DNA of 53,844 bases from JBPBQZ01 sp050955105 (lineage in GTDB: Bacteria; Pseudomonadota; Gammaproteobacteria; Burkholderiales; Burkholderiaceae): NCBI GenBank assembly GCA_050955105.1, contig JBPBQZ010000089.1:1-53844 (forward strand), given 5' to 3'. The notes under the pieces are model-generated. The model was not told the origin of the DNA and searched no databases. It saw nothing but the letters and a program-made list of their open reading frames with translations. The stretch's first letter is position 1, and every line of letters starts with the position of its first letter. The translations under genes were made by a program, and so were the position numbers. This document shows, in pieces, positions 8,018 to 16,613 of this stretch.

Positions 8018-10030
8018 TCAGGCGCCCGCCAGCTTCCGCCAGAGCGTTGACCGGCTGATGCCCAGGCGCGCGCACGCCGCCGCCCGATCTCCCTGACATT
8101 CGTCCAGCACTCGCGCTACCGCCTCGCGCTCGGCGACGCGCCGCGAGCGCCGCAGCGCATCCTGTCCGTGCGTGCTCTGATCGGCGTCGATTGAATCGCC
8201 GAACCCGAGCGCCCGCGTGCCGTCGTGCGGCGCCGCGGCCGCGGCCAAGGCCGGATACGCGCGGCGCGGCAGCAAGGCCGTGAGCGCCGCCCGCTCGCCC
8301 TCCAGCAAGGCGCCGGACGGGCTGCCGTCCGACAAATGTATCGCCAGCCGCTCCACCAGATTTTCCAGCTCACGCACATTGCCCGGCCAGTCGTAGGCAT
8401 TCAGCGCCGGCAACAAGGGCTCGAGTGCCTGTTCGATATTCACTACCGCGCCGATGCGACGACATGCCTGCGCCAACAGGCGCTGCGCCAGATCGGTGAC
8501 GTCGCCCGGACGTTCGCGCAGCGCCGGCACGTTGATACGAAGAATATCGAGACGGAAAAACAGATCGGCGCGGAACGTGCCCTGCGCCACGCCATCTTCC
8601 AGCCGCCGATTGCTGGCCGCGATGATTCTCAGATCGACCGGCACCGGATAGCTGGCGCCGAGCCGCAACACCTCGCGTTCCTGCAGCACCCGCAGCAGCC
8701 GCGACTGCAGCAACAAGGGCATTTCGCCGATTTCGTCGAGAAACAGCGTGCCGCCATGAGCCGCTTCGATCAGGCCGGTTTTGCCGCCGCGGCGCGCGCC
8801 CGTGAACGCGCCATCCTCGTAGCCGAACAGTTCGCTTTCCAGCAGTGTCTCGGGAAACGCGCCGCAGTTGATCGCCACGAAGGGAAAAGCGCGGCGCGGA
8901 CCGGCGTTGTGCATGCCTTGCGCGATCACCTCTTTACCGGTGCCGCTTTCGCCATACAGCAGCACGGTTGCATCGTGACGCGCGTAGCGGGTGGCCAGCG
9001 CGCGCAGTTCGTGCATCGCGCGCGAGCTGCCGATGAGGTCGTCGAGCAGGAACTTGGCGCGATGCGACGACACGCGCCGCGAACGTAGTGACCGGTCGAG
9101 GCGCTCCACGGTCTGCGAGGCCTGGAACGTCATCACCGTGCCGCGGCGTGCGCCACGCGAAACGATCGGCGCCGCGTCGACCGCATAGACCGTCGAACCC
9201 ATCGTATAGACACGCTGCTGGCGCGCGGTAACGGGCTCGTCGCCGACAAATTCAGGCGCAACGTCTGACAGGCGCCGCCCCACCAGCGCCTCCGCGCGCA
9301 CGCCGAAGATGGCGCGCATAGCCGGATTGGCGGCTTCGATACGACCCTCGCTATCCATCGCCAAGACACCGTCGTGAATATGCTCGAGCACCGCGTCGAG
9401 CCGCTCGCGCCGGTCGAATTCGAGACGGTTGGCGCGCACGATGTTCAACGCGGTATCAAACACCGCGTCCACCGACGACGGCGAATACATGAAGTAGCCG
9501 GCCAATCCGGCTTGCTCGGCCAGGTCGGCCACCATGCCCGGTCCGACCACCGCGGTGATACCGGCGTCGCGCAAGGCCTGCACTTTGTCGCGGGCGTCGC
9601 CAGCATCCTGATAACAGACGTGCTCGACCTGCATATCGAAGGCGGCGTCGAGTTGTTCGAAGTCGAGCGAAGTCTGGCCGTAGGTAACCAGGGCCACGCG
9701 CCGATGCTCGCGCCGCGCGCGCGACAAAGCGTTCATCACGTCGAAACCGGTGACGTTGACCACCACCACCGGCACCGACACGCGCGAGCGCAGGTAGGCG
9801 CCGTTCGAACCACCGGCGACGATCACGTCCACACTTGACGGCGGTGCCGCCTCGATCATTTCGGCCGCGTCAGCGTAACCCTTCTCGATCAGCCGGATGT
9901 CGGCCTCATCCGCATAGCGGGGGGCGATTTCCTGGAACACCGACGTCAACTGGCTAATACCGAAAGCCCAAATCATGGGCCGGCGCACCGACCGCGCTGG
10001 CGGCTCGCGAACCTCAAGCGGCTCGGACAT
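8018..10030 (-). CDS. prpR: PrpR, sigma-54-dependent activator of the propionate operon
   Basis: A 670-residue protein. The start at 10030 is preferred because GGAGGAAGG precedes it; an upstream in-frame start would add nine residues without such a site. Domains in order: PrpR_N sensory domain (about 18-185, which binds 2-methylcitrate in the family), a PAS domain (about 205-310), an AAA+ sigma-54 interaction domain with Walker A GESGTGKE (near 360), the GAFTGA loop (near 407) and GTLFLDEIGEMPL (Walker B), and a Fis-type helix-turn-helix at the C-terminus (DRAAACARLGISRSTLWRKL). It should activate prpBCD when 2-methylcitrate accumulates. It diverges from prpB across a 230-base gap that contains a palindrome. 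Confidence 0.93.
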   Translation of the reverse strand: MSEPLEVREPPARSVRRPMIWAFGISQLTSVFQEIAPRYADEADIRLIEKGYADAAEMIEAAPPSSVDVIVAGGSNGAYLRSRVSVPVVVVNVTGFDVMNALSRARREHRRVALVTYGQTSLDFEQLDAAFDMQVEHVCYQDAGDARDKVQALRDAGITAVVGPGMVADLAEQAGLAGYFMYSPSSVDAVFDTALNIVRANRLEFDRRERLDAVLEHIHDGVLAMDSEGRIEAANPAMRAIFGVRAEALVGRRLSDVAPEFVGDEPVTARQQRVYTMGSTVYAVDAAPIVSRGARRGTVMTFQASQTVERLDRSLRSRRVSSHRAKFLLDDLIGSSRAMHELRALATRYARHDATVLLYGESGTGKEVIAQGMHNAGPRRAFPFVAINCGAFPETLLESELFGYEDGAFTGARRGGKTGLIEAAHGGTLFLDEIGEMPLLLQSRLLRVLQEREVLRLGASYPVPVDLRIIAASNRRLEDGVAQGTFRADLFFRLDILRINVPALRERPGDVTDLAQRLLAQACRRIGAVVNIEQALEPLLPALNAYDWPGNVRELENLVERLAIHLSDGSPSGALLEGERAALTALLPRRAYPALAAAAAPHDGTRALGFGDSIDADQSTHGQDALRRSRRVAEREAVARVLDECQGDRAAACARLGISRSTLWRKLAGA

Positions 10031-10068
10031 AAGACCTTCCTCCGAAAACGCGATCATAGCATCTGTCT

Positions 10069-10097
10069 CAAAAATGAAGCGTCGCGTTTCATTTTTG
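10069..10097. promoter_or_regulatory. Palindrome in the prpR-prpB intergenic region, candidate PrpR operator
   Basis: Arms CAAAAATGAA (10069-10078) and TTCATTTTTG (10088-10097) are exact reverse complements separated by 9 bases, and part of the spacer (CG/CG) is also symmetric. It lies 39 bases upstream of prpR and 164 bases upstream of prpB, as expected for a shared upstream activating site. ATGAA/TTCAT half-sites resemble what I recall of PrpR sites in enterobacteria, but I could not compare directly. Confidence 0.55.
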
Positions 10098-10260
10098 AAC
10101 GCTGGACTGCAAAAAAATCCGCGCTGACCCCGCCCGCGTCTGCAGTTCGAAAGATAACTTGCCTACAATCAAGGGTTTGACAAAGCCGCCCGCGCTTGCA
10201 CGCAGTGCGCATGCAACTTGCTCATACTGGCGCCTTCGTCCGCTTCACCAGGAGAATTTG

Positions 10261-11172
10261 ATGAGTCAGCAACCCACCAGCGCAGGCCTGGCCTTCCGCT
10301 CGGCGCTTTCGGAAGAATCCCCACTGCAGGTCGTCGGTGCCATTACCGCTTATGCGGCGCGCCTCGCGCAAGCGTCCGGTTTCAAGGCGCTCTATCTTTC
10401 CGGCGGCGGCGTTGCCGCCAACTCGCTCGGCATTCCCGATCTGGGCATCAGCACCATGGAAGACGTGCTGACCGACGTGCGGCGCATCACCGATGCCTCG
10501 ACGCTGCCCTTGCTCGTCGACATCGATACCGGCTGGGGCGGCGCCTTCAATATCGCCCGCACCGTGCGCTCGTTCATCAAAGCCGGCGCCGCCGCCGTGC
10601 ACATGGAAGATCAAGTTGGCCAGAAGCGTTGCGGCCACCGGCCCGGCAAGGAAGTGGTGAGCACCGCTGAAATGGTCGATCGCATCAAAGCCGCGGTGGA
10701 CGCGCGCACCGATGAGAATTTCGTCATCATGGCGCGTACCGACGCCGCCGCCAGCGAAGGTCTGCAATCCGCGATCGACCGCGCCTGCGCCTACGTCGAG
10801 GCTGGCGCGGATATGATCTTCCCTGAAGCCATGACCGAACTCGAGTCGTACACGAAGGTCAAAAACGCCGTCAAGGTGCCGATTCTCGCGAATTTGACGG
10901 AATTCGGCTCGACCCCGTTCTTCACCACCGAAGAACTGAAGCGTGCCAATGTCGACATCGCCCTGTATTGCTGCGGGGCCTATCGTGCGATGAACGCCGC
11001 CGCATTGCGCTTCTATCAAACGGTGCGCAAGGAAGGCACGCAAAAGAGCGTCGTCAACACCATGCAATCGCGCGCCGATCTGTACGAATACCTTGGTTAC
11101 CACGAGTACGAAGACAAGCTCGACCAGCTTTTCCAGTCGCAGAAACAATCGAACGGAGGAAAGACCCAATGA
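10261..11172 (+). CDS. prpB: 2-methylisocitrate lyase
   Basis: A 303-residue enzyme. ATG 10261 has AGGAG 8 bases upstream; the longer upstream reading has no such site. It belongs to the isocitrate lyase/PEP mutase family and carries the signature KRCGHRPGKE near residue 120, with the catalytic Cys. Metal-binding residues lie in LVDIDTGWGG and HMEDQV. It cleaves 2-methylisocitrate to pyruvate and succinate, the last step of the 2-methylcitrate cycle for propionate use. Its stop codon overlaps the prpC start (ATGA), so the two are translationally coupled. Transcription is expected to be driven by PrpR; a GG-N10-GC pattern near 10173 is too weak to call a sigma-54 promoter. Confidence 0.95.
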   Translation: MSQQPTSAGLAFRSALSEESPLQVVGAITAYAARLAQASGFKALYLSGGGVAANSLGIPDLGISTMEDVLTDVRRITDASTLPLLVDIDTGWGGAFNIARTVRSFIKAGAAAVHMEDQVGQKRCGHRPGKEVVSTAEMVDRIKAAVDARTDENFVIMARTDAAASEGLQSAIDRACAYVEAGADMIFPEAMTELESYTKVKNAVKVPILANLTEFGSTPFFTTEELKRANVDIALYCCGAYRAMNAAALRFYQTVRKEGTQKSVVNTMQSRADLYEYLGYHEYEDKLDQLFQSQKQSNGGKTQ

Positions 11173-12326
11173 GCGGTACCGAACAGGCAAGCGGCTTCAA
11201 GCCGAAGAAGTCGGTGGCACTTTCCGGCGTAACCGCCGGCAACACCGCGCTATGCACGGTGGGACGCACCGGCAATGATCTGCACTACCGCGGCTATGAC
11301 ATCCTCGACATCGCGCAACAGTGCGAATTCGAAGAAATCGCCTATCTGCTGGTGCACGAAAAGCTGCCGACCAAGGCAGAACTGAGCGCCTACAAGGAAA
11401 AACTGAAGGGCCTGCGCGGCCTGCCCGCCGCCGTGCGCCAGGCGCTGGAAGCGATTCCGGCCGCCGCGCATCCGATGGACGTGATGCGCACCGGGGTGTC
11501 GGTGCTGGGCACCGTGCTGCCGGAGAAAGACGATCACAACACGCCGGGCGCGCGCGACATCGCCGACCGCCTGATGGCTTCGCTGGGCTCGATGCTGCTG
11601 TACTGGTACCACTTCAGCAACAATGGCAAGCGCATCGACGTGGAAACCGACGATGACTCGATCGGCGGCCATTTCCTGCATCTGCTGCATGGCAAGGCCC
11701 CCAGCAAGTCGTGGGTCGATGCGATGCACATCTCGCTGAACCTCTACGCCGAGCACGAATTCAACGCCTCGACCTTCACCACGCGCGTGATCGCCGGCAC
11801 TGGCGCCGACATTCATTCGGCCATCACCGGCGGTATCGGTGCGCTGCGCGGACCGAAACACGGCGGCGCGAACGAAGTGGCTTTCGAAATTCAAAAACGC
11901 TACGACTCGCCCGACCAGGCCGAAGCCGACATCCGCCGCCGCGTCGAGAACAAGGAAGTCGTGATCGGCTTCGGCCACCCGGTGTACACGGTTTCCGACC
12001 CGCGCAACAAGGTCATCAAGGAAGTCGCGCACAATCTGTCGAAGGAAGCCGGCAGCACGCGCATGTTCGAGATTGCCGAGCGCCTCGAAACGGTGATGTG
12101 GGACGCCAAGAAGATGTTTCCGAACCTCGACTGGTTCAGCGCGGTCTCGTATCACATGATGGGCGTGCCGACCGCGATGTTCACGCCGCTGTTCGTGATT
12201 GCACGCACGGCCGGCTGGAGCGCGCACATCATCGAGCAGCGCATCGACAACAAGATCATTCGTCCGAGCGCCAACTACGTCGGTCCGGAAGATCTGCAGT
12301 TCGTGCCGATCGAGCAACGCGTTTAA
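11169..12326 (+). CDS. prpC: 2-methylcitrate synthase
   Basis: A 385-residue citrate synthase-family enzyme. ATG 11169 overlaps the prpB stop and has a strong GGAGGAAAG site. It condenses propionyl-CoA with oxaloacetate to give 2-methylcitrate. Catalytic segments are visible: IHSAITGGIGALRGPKHGGAN with active-site His, GFGHPVYT with the second His, and DWFSAVSYHMMG with the catalytic Asp. The length (under 400) and its place between prpB and prpD distinguish it from the longer housekeeping citrate synthase GltA. It may also take acetyl-CoA at low rate, as family members do. Confidence 0.95.
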   Translation: MSGTEQASGFKPKKSVALSGVTAGNTALCTVGRTGNDLHYRGYDILDIAQQCEFEEIAYLLVHEKLPTKAELSAYKEKLKGLRGLPAAVRQALEAIPAAAHPMDVMRTGVSVLGTVLPEKDDHNTPGARDIADRLMASLGSMLLYWYHFSNNGKRIDVETDDDSIGGHFLHLLHGKAPSKSWVDAMHISLNLYAEHEFNASTFTTRVIAGTGADIHSAITGGIGALRGPKHGGANEVAFEIQKRYDSPDQAEADIRRRVENKEVVIGFGHPVYTVSDPRNKVIKEVAHNLSKEAGSTRMFEIAERLETVMWDAKKMFPNLDWFSAVSYHMMGVPTAMFTPLFVIARTAGWSAHIIEQRIDNKIIRPSANYVGPEDLQFVPIEQRV

Positions 12327-12366
12327 GCGTTTGCCCGAGCCGCTCAAAGTCTCGTCGTGTCTCGCG

Positions 12367-12386
12367 GGCCGTTTTTCAAGACGGCC
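12367..12386. other. Hairpin in the prpC-prpD gap
   Basis: GGCCGT (12367-12372) pairs with ACGGCC (12381-12386) over an 8-base loop, inside the 103-base gap between prpC and prpD. There is no T-run after it. It could reduce read-through or mark the 3' end of a processed prpBC message; function is not shown. Confidence 0.35.
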
Positions 12387-12429
12387 TGCGGCCGATTCCA
12401 TCATCCTGTAAAAACCAAAGCACATCGCC

Positions 12430-13881
12430 ATGAGTCAAGCTATCTCGAATGTCCGCCCCGAGCCGGACAAGGTCATTGTCGATATCGTCGACTACGTCCT
12501 GAACTACAAGATCGACAGCCAACTGGCGCTCGACACCGCGCGCAACTGCCTGATCGACACGCTCGGCTGCGGCTTCGAAGCCTTGTCCTATCCGGCTTGC
12601 ACCAAGCTGATGGGCCCGATCGTTCCCGGCACAATTGTCCCGAACGGGGCCAAGGTGCCGGGCACCTCGTTCCAGCTCGACCCGGTGCAAGCCGCGTTCA
12701 ATATCGGCGCGATGATCCGCTGGCTCGATTTCAACGACACCTGGCTGGCCGCCGAATGGGGTCACCCGTCGGACAACCTCGGCGGCATTCTGGCGACCGC
12801 CGACTGGCTGTCGCGCAACGCCGTGGCCACCGGCAAAGCGCCGTTGAGCATGAAGGACGTGCTGATCGGCATGATCAAGGCGCACGAAATCCAAGGCTGT
12901 ATCGCGCTGGAAAATTCATTCAACCGCGTGGGTCTCGATCATGTGCTGCTGGTGAAGTTGGCTTCCACCGCGGTGGTCGGCCAACTGATCGGCCTGTCGC
13001 GTGACGAACTGATCAACGCCGTATCGCTGGCGCTGGTCGATGGCCAATCGCTGCGCACCTATCGCCACGCGCCGAACACCGGCAGCCGCAAGTCGTGGGC
13101 CGCTGGCGACGCCACCTCGCGCGCCGTACGGCTGGCACTGATTGCCCGCACCGGAGAAATGGGCTATCCGTCGGTACTTACCGCCAAGACCTGGGGCTTC
13201 TACGACGTGCTGTTCAAGGGCAAGCCGTTTGAATTTCAACGCCCCTATGGTTCGTACGTGATGGAAAACGTGTTGTTCAAGATTTCCTTCCCGGCCGAAT
13301 TCCACTCGCAAACCGCGGTCGAAGCGGCGATGACCCTGCATGCGCAATTGGCCAAGGCCGGTCGCAAAGTGGAAGACATCAAGAAGATCACCATCCGCAC
13401 GCACGAAGCGGCGATCCGCATCATCGACAAGAAGGGTCCGCTCGACAATCCGGCGGATCGCGATCATTGCATTCAGTACATGGTTGCGGTGCCGCTGATC
13501 TTCGGTCGCCTAACGGCCGCCGACTACGAGAACTCGATTGCCCGCGATCCACGCATCGACACCCTGCGCGACAAGATCGATTGCGTCGAAGACCCGGCCT
13601 ACACGCGCGATTATCACGATCCGGAAAAGCGTTCGATCGCGAATGCGCTGACGGTGGAATTCAACGACGGCAGCAAGCTCGATGAAGTGGCCGTCGAATA
13701 TCCGATCGGCCACAAGCGTCGCCGTGGCGATGGCATTCCGCTGTTGGTCGAGAAATTCAAGACCAATCTGGCACGCCGTTTCCCGGAAAAGCAGCAGCAG
13801 GCGATTCTCGACGTGTCGCTTGATCAGCAGAAGCTGGAAAAGATGGCGGTCAACGACTACGTCGATCTGTTCGTCATCTAA
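12430..13881 (+). CDS. prpD: 2-methylcitrate dehydratase, MmgE/PrpD family
   Basis: A 483-residue protein of the usual PrpD length. ATG 12430 begins MSQAISNVRPEPDKV, typical of the family; only a weak ribosome site is visible. The MmgE/PrpD fold is recognisable from WLDFNDTWLAAEWGHPSDNLG, GCIALENSFNRVGLDH and SRKSWAAGDATSRAV. It dehydrates 2-methylcitrate to 2-methyl-cis-aconitate without an iron-sulfur cluster. Many Burkholderia relatives instead carry the AcnD/PrpF pair for this step; here prpD follows prpC directly and no acnD or prpF is in the window. The next step, rehydration, would need an aconitase encoded elsewhere. Confidence 0.93.
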   Translation: MSQAISNVRPEPDKVIVDIVDYVLNYKIDSQLALDTARNCLIDTLGCGFEALSYPACTKLMGPIVPGTIVPNGAKVPGTSFQLDPVQAAFNIGAMIRWLDFNDTWLAAEWGHPSDNLGGILATADWLSRNAVATGKAPLSMKDVLIGMIKAHEIQGCIALENSFNRVGLDHVLLVKLASTAVVGQLIGLSRDELINAVSLALVDGQSLRTYRHAPNTGSRKSWAAGDATSRAVRLALIARTGEMGYPSVLTAKTWGFYDVLFKGKPFEFQRPYGSYVMENVLFKISFPAEFHSQTAVEAAMTLHAQLAKAGRKVEDIKKITIRTHEAAIRIIDKKGPLDNPADRDHCIQYMVAVPLIFGRLTAADYENSIARDPRIDTLRDKIDCVEDPAYTRDYHDPEKRSIANALTVEFNDGSKLDEVAVEYPIGHKRRRGDGIPLLVEKFKTNLARRFPEKQQQAILDVSLDQQKLEKMAVNDYVDLFVI

Positions 13882-13886
13882 GACGA

Positions 13887-13908
13887 GCGCGCCGCGTTGG
13901 CGGCGCGC
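13887..13908. terminator. Strong hairpin between convergent prpD and sodB
   Basis: GCGCGCCGC (13887-13895) pairs perfectly with GCGGCGCGC (13900-13908) over a 4-base GTTG loop, five bases after the prpD stop. No T-run follows on either strand, so it is either a 3'-end stabilising stem or an atypical terminator shared by two convergent genes. Confidence 0.45.
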
Positions 13909-13973
13909 GCAACTCAAGCGGCAAGCGGGGCCGACGATACTCGCCTGACCCGCCGAGCACTGCTCACGAGCAC

Positions 13974-14555
13974 TCAGGCGCCGAAATTCTTCTCGGCGAA
14001 ATCCCAATTCACAATGTTCCAGATCGCTTCCAGATACTTCGGACGCGCATTGCGGTAGTCGATGTAATACGCATGTTCCCAGACGTCGACCGTCAGCAGC
14101 GCCTTCGCATCGGTGGTCAATGGCGTGGCCGCATTGCTGGTCGAGACCAGATCGAGCGAACCATCCGGACGCTTCACCAGCCACGCCCAACCCGAACCGA
14201 AAGTGCCGATCGCGGTCTTGGTCAAGGCTTCCTTGAAGGTGTCGAAGGAACCCCATTTCTTGTCGATGGCGGCCGCCAGCGCGCCACTCGGCTTGCCGCT
14301 GCTTTTCGGCGTCAGACTGTTCCAGTAGAAGGTATGGTTCCAGACTTGCGCGGCATTGTTGAAAAGCGGGCCGGAAGCCTTCTTGATGATTTCCTCGAGC
14401 GGCAGGTTCTCGAATTCGGTGCCTTTGATCAACGTGTTCAGCGTCGTCACATAGGTCTGATGATGCTTGCCGTAGTGGAACTCGAGTGTTTCCTCGGAGA
14501 TGCTCGGAGCAAGCGCGTTCTTGGCGAACGGTAGCGGGGGGAGCGTATGTTCCAT
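13974..14555 (-). CDS. sodB: Superoxide dismutase (Fe type)
   Basis: A 193-residue enzyme, exactly the usual FeSOD size. ATG at 14555 has AGGAAAA upstream. Metal ligands are visible in order: His in FHYGKHHQTY, His in NHTFYWNSL, and Asp and His in VDVWEHAYYIDYRN. The GSGWAWLV and FNNAAQVWNH segments fit the iron form (an Ala-Gln-Val-Trp-Asn pattern), although Fe and Mn types cannot be fully separated by eye. It disproportionates superoxide in the cytosol. A recognisable sigma-70 promoter lies 49-56 bases upstream. It is adjacent to xseA as in related genomes. Confidence 0.95.
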   Translation of the reverse strand: MEHTLPPLPFAKNALAPSISEETLEFHYGKHHQTYVTTLNTLIKGTEFENLPLEEIIKKASGPLFNNAAQVWNHTFYWNSLTPKSSGKPSGALAAAIDKKWGSFDTFKEALTKTAIGTFGSGWAWLVKRPDGSLDLVSTSNAATPLTTDAKALLTVDVWEHAYYIDYRNARPKYLEAIWNIVNWDFAEKNFGA

Positions 14556-14610
14556 TTTGGATTTTCCTGTTTCGTGATGTAGGGGGACGGAACGAAAGCG
14601 AAGAACGTAG

Positions 14611-14639
14611 ATTGTAGGCGACTTGCCGAGGCCTCGCAA
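14611..14639 (-). promoter_or_regulatory. Sigma-70-type promoter of sodB
   Basis: On the minus strand TTGCGA (14639-14634) and TACAAT (14616-14611) are separated by 17 bases, matching the -35 at 4/6 and the -10 at 5/6. Predicted transcription start is near 14604, giving a leader of about 49 bases before the sodB ATG. The spacer contains the palindrome CGAGGCCTCG. Confidence 0.65.
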
Positions 14640-14827
14640 ACCACCGCCAAGCCCGCGGGAGCGACGGTAAAGCCCGTCGTACCGGGACTTCCGAGGCTTT
14701 CAATCAACGCATTGCCTCATGCTCGCACATTTTGAGACGAGTCCGCTGGTGAGCTGGATTATGAGTCCGGCGTGCGTTCTCGGCAGCCGACGCAGCGCCG
14801 CGCCTTGAGCACTAGCGCGTGCGTCGT

Positions 14828-16243
14828 TCAATCGCGATCAAGGCTATCCGAACCATCGTCCAGGCGTCGCTGTACATCTTGCAGACGCACGTCAGCTGCG
14901 CCCTCGGCCAATAGAATCGTGATGCGCTGCCGCGCGCGCAGTGCTTCCGGCGAGCGCACCGGCGCACCGGTCTGCGGATCGAGAATCGCCGCGTAGCCGC
15001 GCTGCAAGGTGCGCCGTGGACTCAACAGCGTGAGCTGCGCCGCCAACTCTGACAAATGCGCACGCCGCAACGCCTCATCACGCGCGACCGCCGCCTGCAG
15101 ACGCGCCGCCGCGCGCGTCCATCGTTCGCGCGCGACGGCTACTGCCGGCGGCGCACGACGCCAACGCAGCGCCAACAACGCAAAGCGCGCCCGCGCATCG
15201 TCGAGGCGCCGCCCGCGTGCCACGCCCAGTCGAGCGCCGAGCTGTTGGAGATGCGTGCGCTGCCGCGCCAGATGCTGCGCCGGACTGATCAGCCGGCGCG
15301 CCAGGCCGTCGAGCCGTTGCGCACGTCTTTCGAGATGACGCCCTAGCGCACGCGCCAGTTGCGCGTGCCGGTGATCAAGATCGCCCAACAGCAGCAGTCG
15401 CTGCGGACTCACCAGTTCCGCGGCCCCGGTGGGGGTAGGCGCCCGCACGTCGGCAGCGAAATCGGCGATCGTGAAGTCGGTTTCATGTCCGACGCCGGCC
15501 ACCACCGGCAGCGCGCTGCCTGCGATCGCGCGCGCCAGCACTTCCTCGTTGAAGGCCCACAGATCTTCGATCGAACCGCCGCCACGACAGACGATCAACA
15601 CGTCGACTTCGGCGCGGCGATTCGCCACCGCCACGCACTGCGCCAGCGCCGCGGCGGCGCCCGCGCCTTGCACCGGCGCCGGATAAACGACCACGGGAAT
15701 ATGCGGCGCGCGCCGCGCCAGGGTGCTGAGCACATCGCGCAGCGCGGCGGCCTGCAGCGACGTGACGACGCCGATCGCGCGCGGGAAAGCCGGCAGCGCA
15801 CGCTTGCGCGCCTCGGCGAACAAGCCCTCTTTTTCCAAGACCTGCTTCAGGCGCAGAAATGCTTCGTAAAGACTGCCTTGGCCAGTTCGACGCACCGCCT
15901 CCACGTTCAACTGGATTTCGCCGCGCGGCTCGTACAGCGTCACCAAGGCTCGCACCTCGATGCGATCGCCTTCTTGCGGGGTGAACAACGCACGCTGTGC
16001 GCGCATGCGGAACATCACGCAACGAATCTGCGCCTGGTCGTCCTTGATTGAAAAATACCAATGGCCGCTGCGCGCCGCCGTGAAATTCGATACTTCGCCC
16101 GAAAACCACGCTAATGGAAAAGCGCGTTCAAGCACCGCCGCCAGCGTACGATTCAGCGCCGAAACCGGCAGCACCACTTCGGCGGACGGCGCACCCGGCG
16201 CATCAGGCGATCGCGCAAAAGGATCAGAATCCACAGCCATCAT
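14828..16243 (-). CDS. xseA: Exodeoxyribonuclease VII large subunit
   Basis: A 471-residue protein, near the family norm of 450-460. Two tandem ATGs (16243, 16240) are possible starts and neither has a strong ribosome site. The N-terminal OB-fold (about 20-115) includes VSALNRTLAAVLERAFPLAWFSGEVSNF and GHWYFSIKD, split here only by a few residues. The catalytic Exonuc_VII_L region follows with VVTSLQAAALRDV, the VLIVCRGGGSIEDLWAFN block and VVAGVGHETDFTIADF. A coiled-coil stretch rich in Arg, Ala and Leu (about 290-410) precedes the conserved C-terminal LSPRRTLQRGYA. With XseB it degrades single-stranded DNA into oligonucleotides. The giant gene upstream on the same strand is 370 bases away. 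Confidence 0.94.
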   Translation of the reverse strand: MMAVDSDPFARSPDAPGAPSAEVVLPVSALNRTLAAVLERAFPLAWFSGEVSNFTAARSGHWYFSIKDDQAQIRCVMFRMRAQRALFTPQEGDRIEVRALVTLYEPRGEIQLNVEAVRRTGQGSLYEAFLRLKQVLEKEGLFAEARKRALPAFPRAIGVVTSLQAAALRDVLSTLARRAPHIPVVVYPAPVQGAGAAAALAQCVAVANRRAEVDVLIVCRGGGSIEDLWAFNEEVLARAIAGSALPVVAGVGHETDFTIADFAADVRAPTPTGAAELVSPQRLLLLGDLDHRHAQLARALGRHLERRAQRLDGLARRLISPAQHLARQRTHLQQLGARLGVARGRRLDDARARFALLALRWRRAPPAVAVARERWTRAAARLQAAVARDEALRRAHLSELAAQLTLLSPRRTLQRGYAAILDPQTGAPVRSPEALRARQRITILLAEGAADVRLQDVQRRLDDGSDSLDRD

Positions 16244-16613
16244 ATTTCTCGAAATCGTGCGAAACGACGCATCATGTCCACAACGAAGGATTTACCGCAC
16301 AACGGCGCTGACTGAGCCCAATTCAATGGGCGACCAGCAAAAACCCGCGCCAGCGCTGGAAAACAATGCCTGTCAATCGGGGAAAACTTGCCACACTCAG
16401 AACGGATAGGGACGCGCCTAAAAGTTCTACACAGATTTGTCCACAGGCGCCGATGATACCGTCCGCCCGACGGCCCGCAGCCCGCATCGTCCACGTCCAC
16501 TTCCGCATCGATTCGGGTCAGCCAACGAAAACCCATACTGTTCAGCTGCTTAGCCTAGTTATCCTAGGGTTTTGCACAAGCTTGCCGACATTTCCTGTGG
16601 ATAGTTTTGCTGC
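16244..16613. other. Non-coding region between the giant gene and xseA, with DnaA-box-like 9-mers
   Basis: No gene is supported. The region is more AT-rich than its surroundings. It holds several sequences near the DnaA box TTATCCACA: TTGTCCACA at 16437-16445 (one mismatch) and CTATCCACA on the minus strand at 16604-16596 (one mismatch), plus weaker TTGCCACAC (16388-16396) and a TTTTGCACA near 16569. Any promoter for xseA should also lie here, but no clear -35/-10 pair was found. Confidence 0.4.

Noticed and set aside
10177..10182. TTGACA hexamer before prpB as a -35 element
   Set aside because: No -10 hexamer is found 16-18 bases downstream.
10173..10190. GG-N10-GC pattern before prpB as a sigma-54 promoter
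   Set aside because: Only the invariant GG and GC match; the rest differs from TGGCAC-N5-TTGCA, so it is no better than chance.
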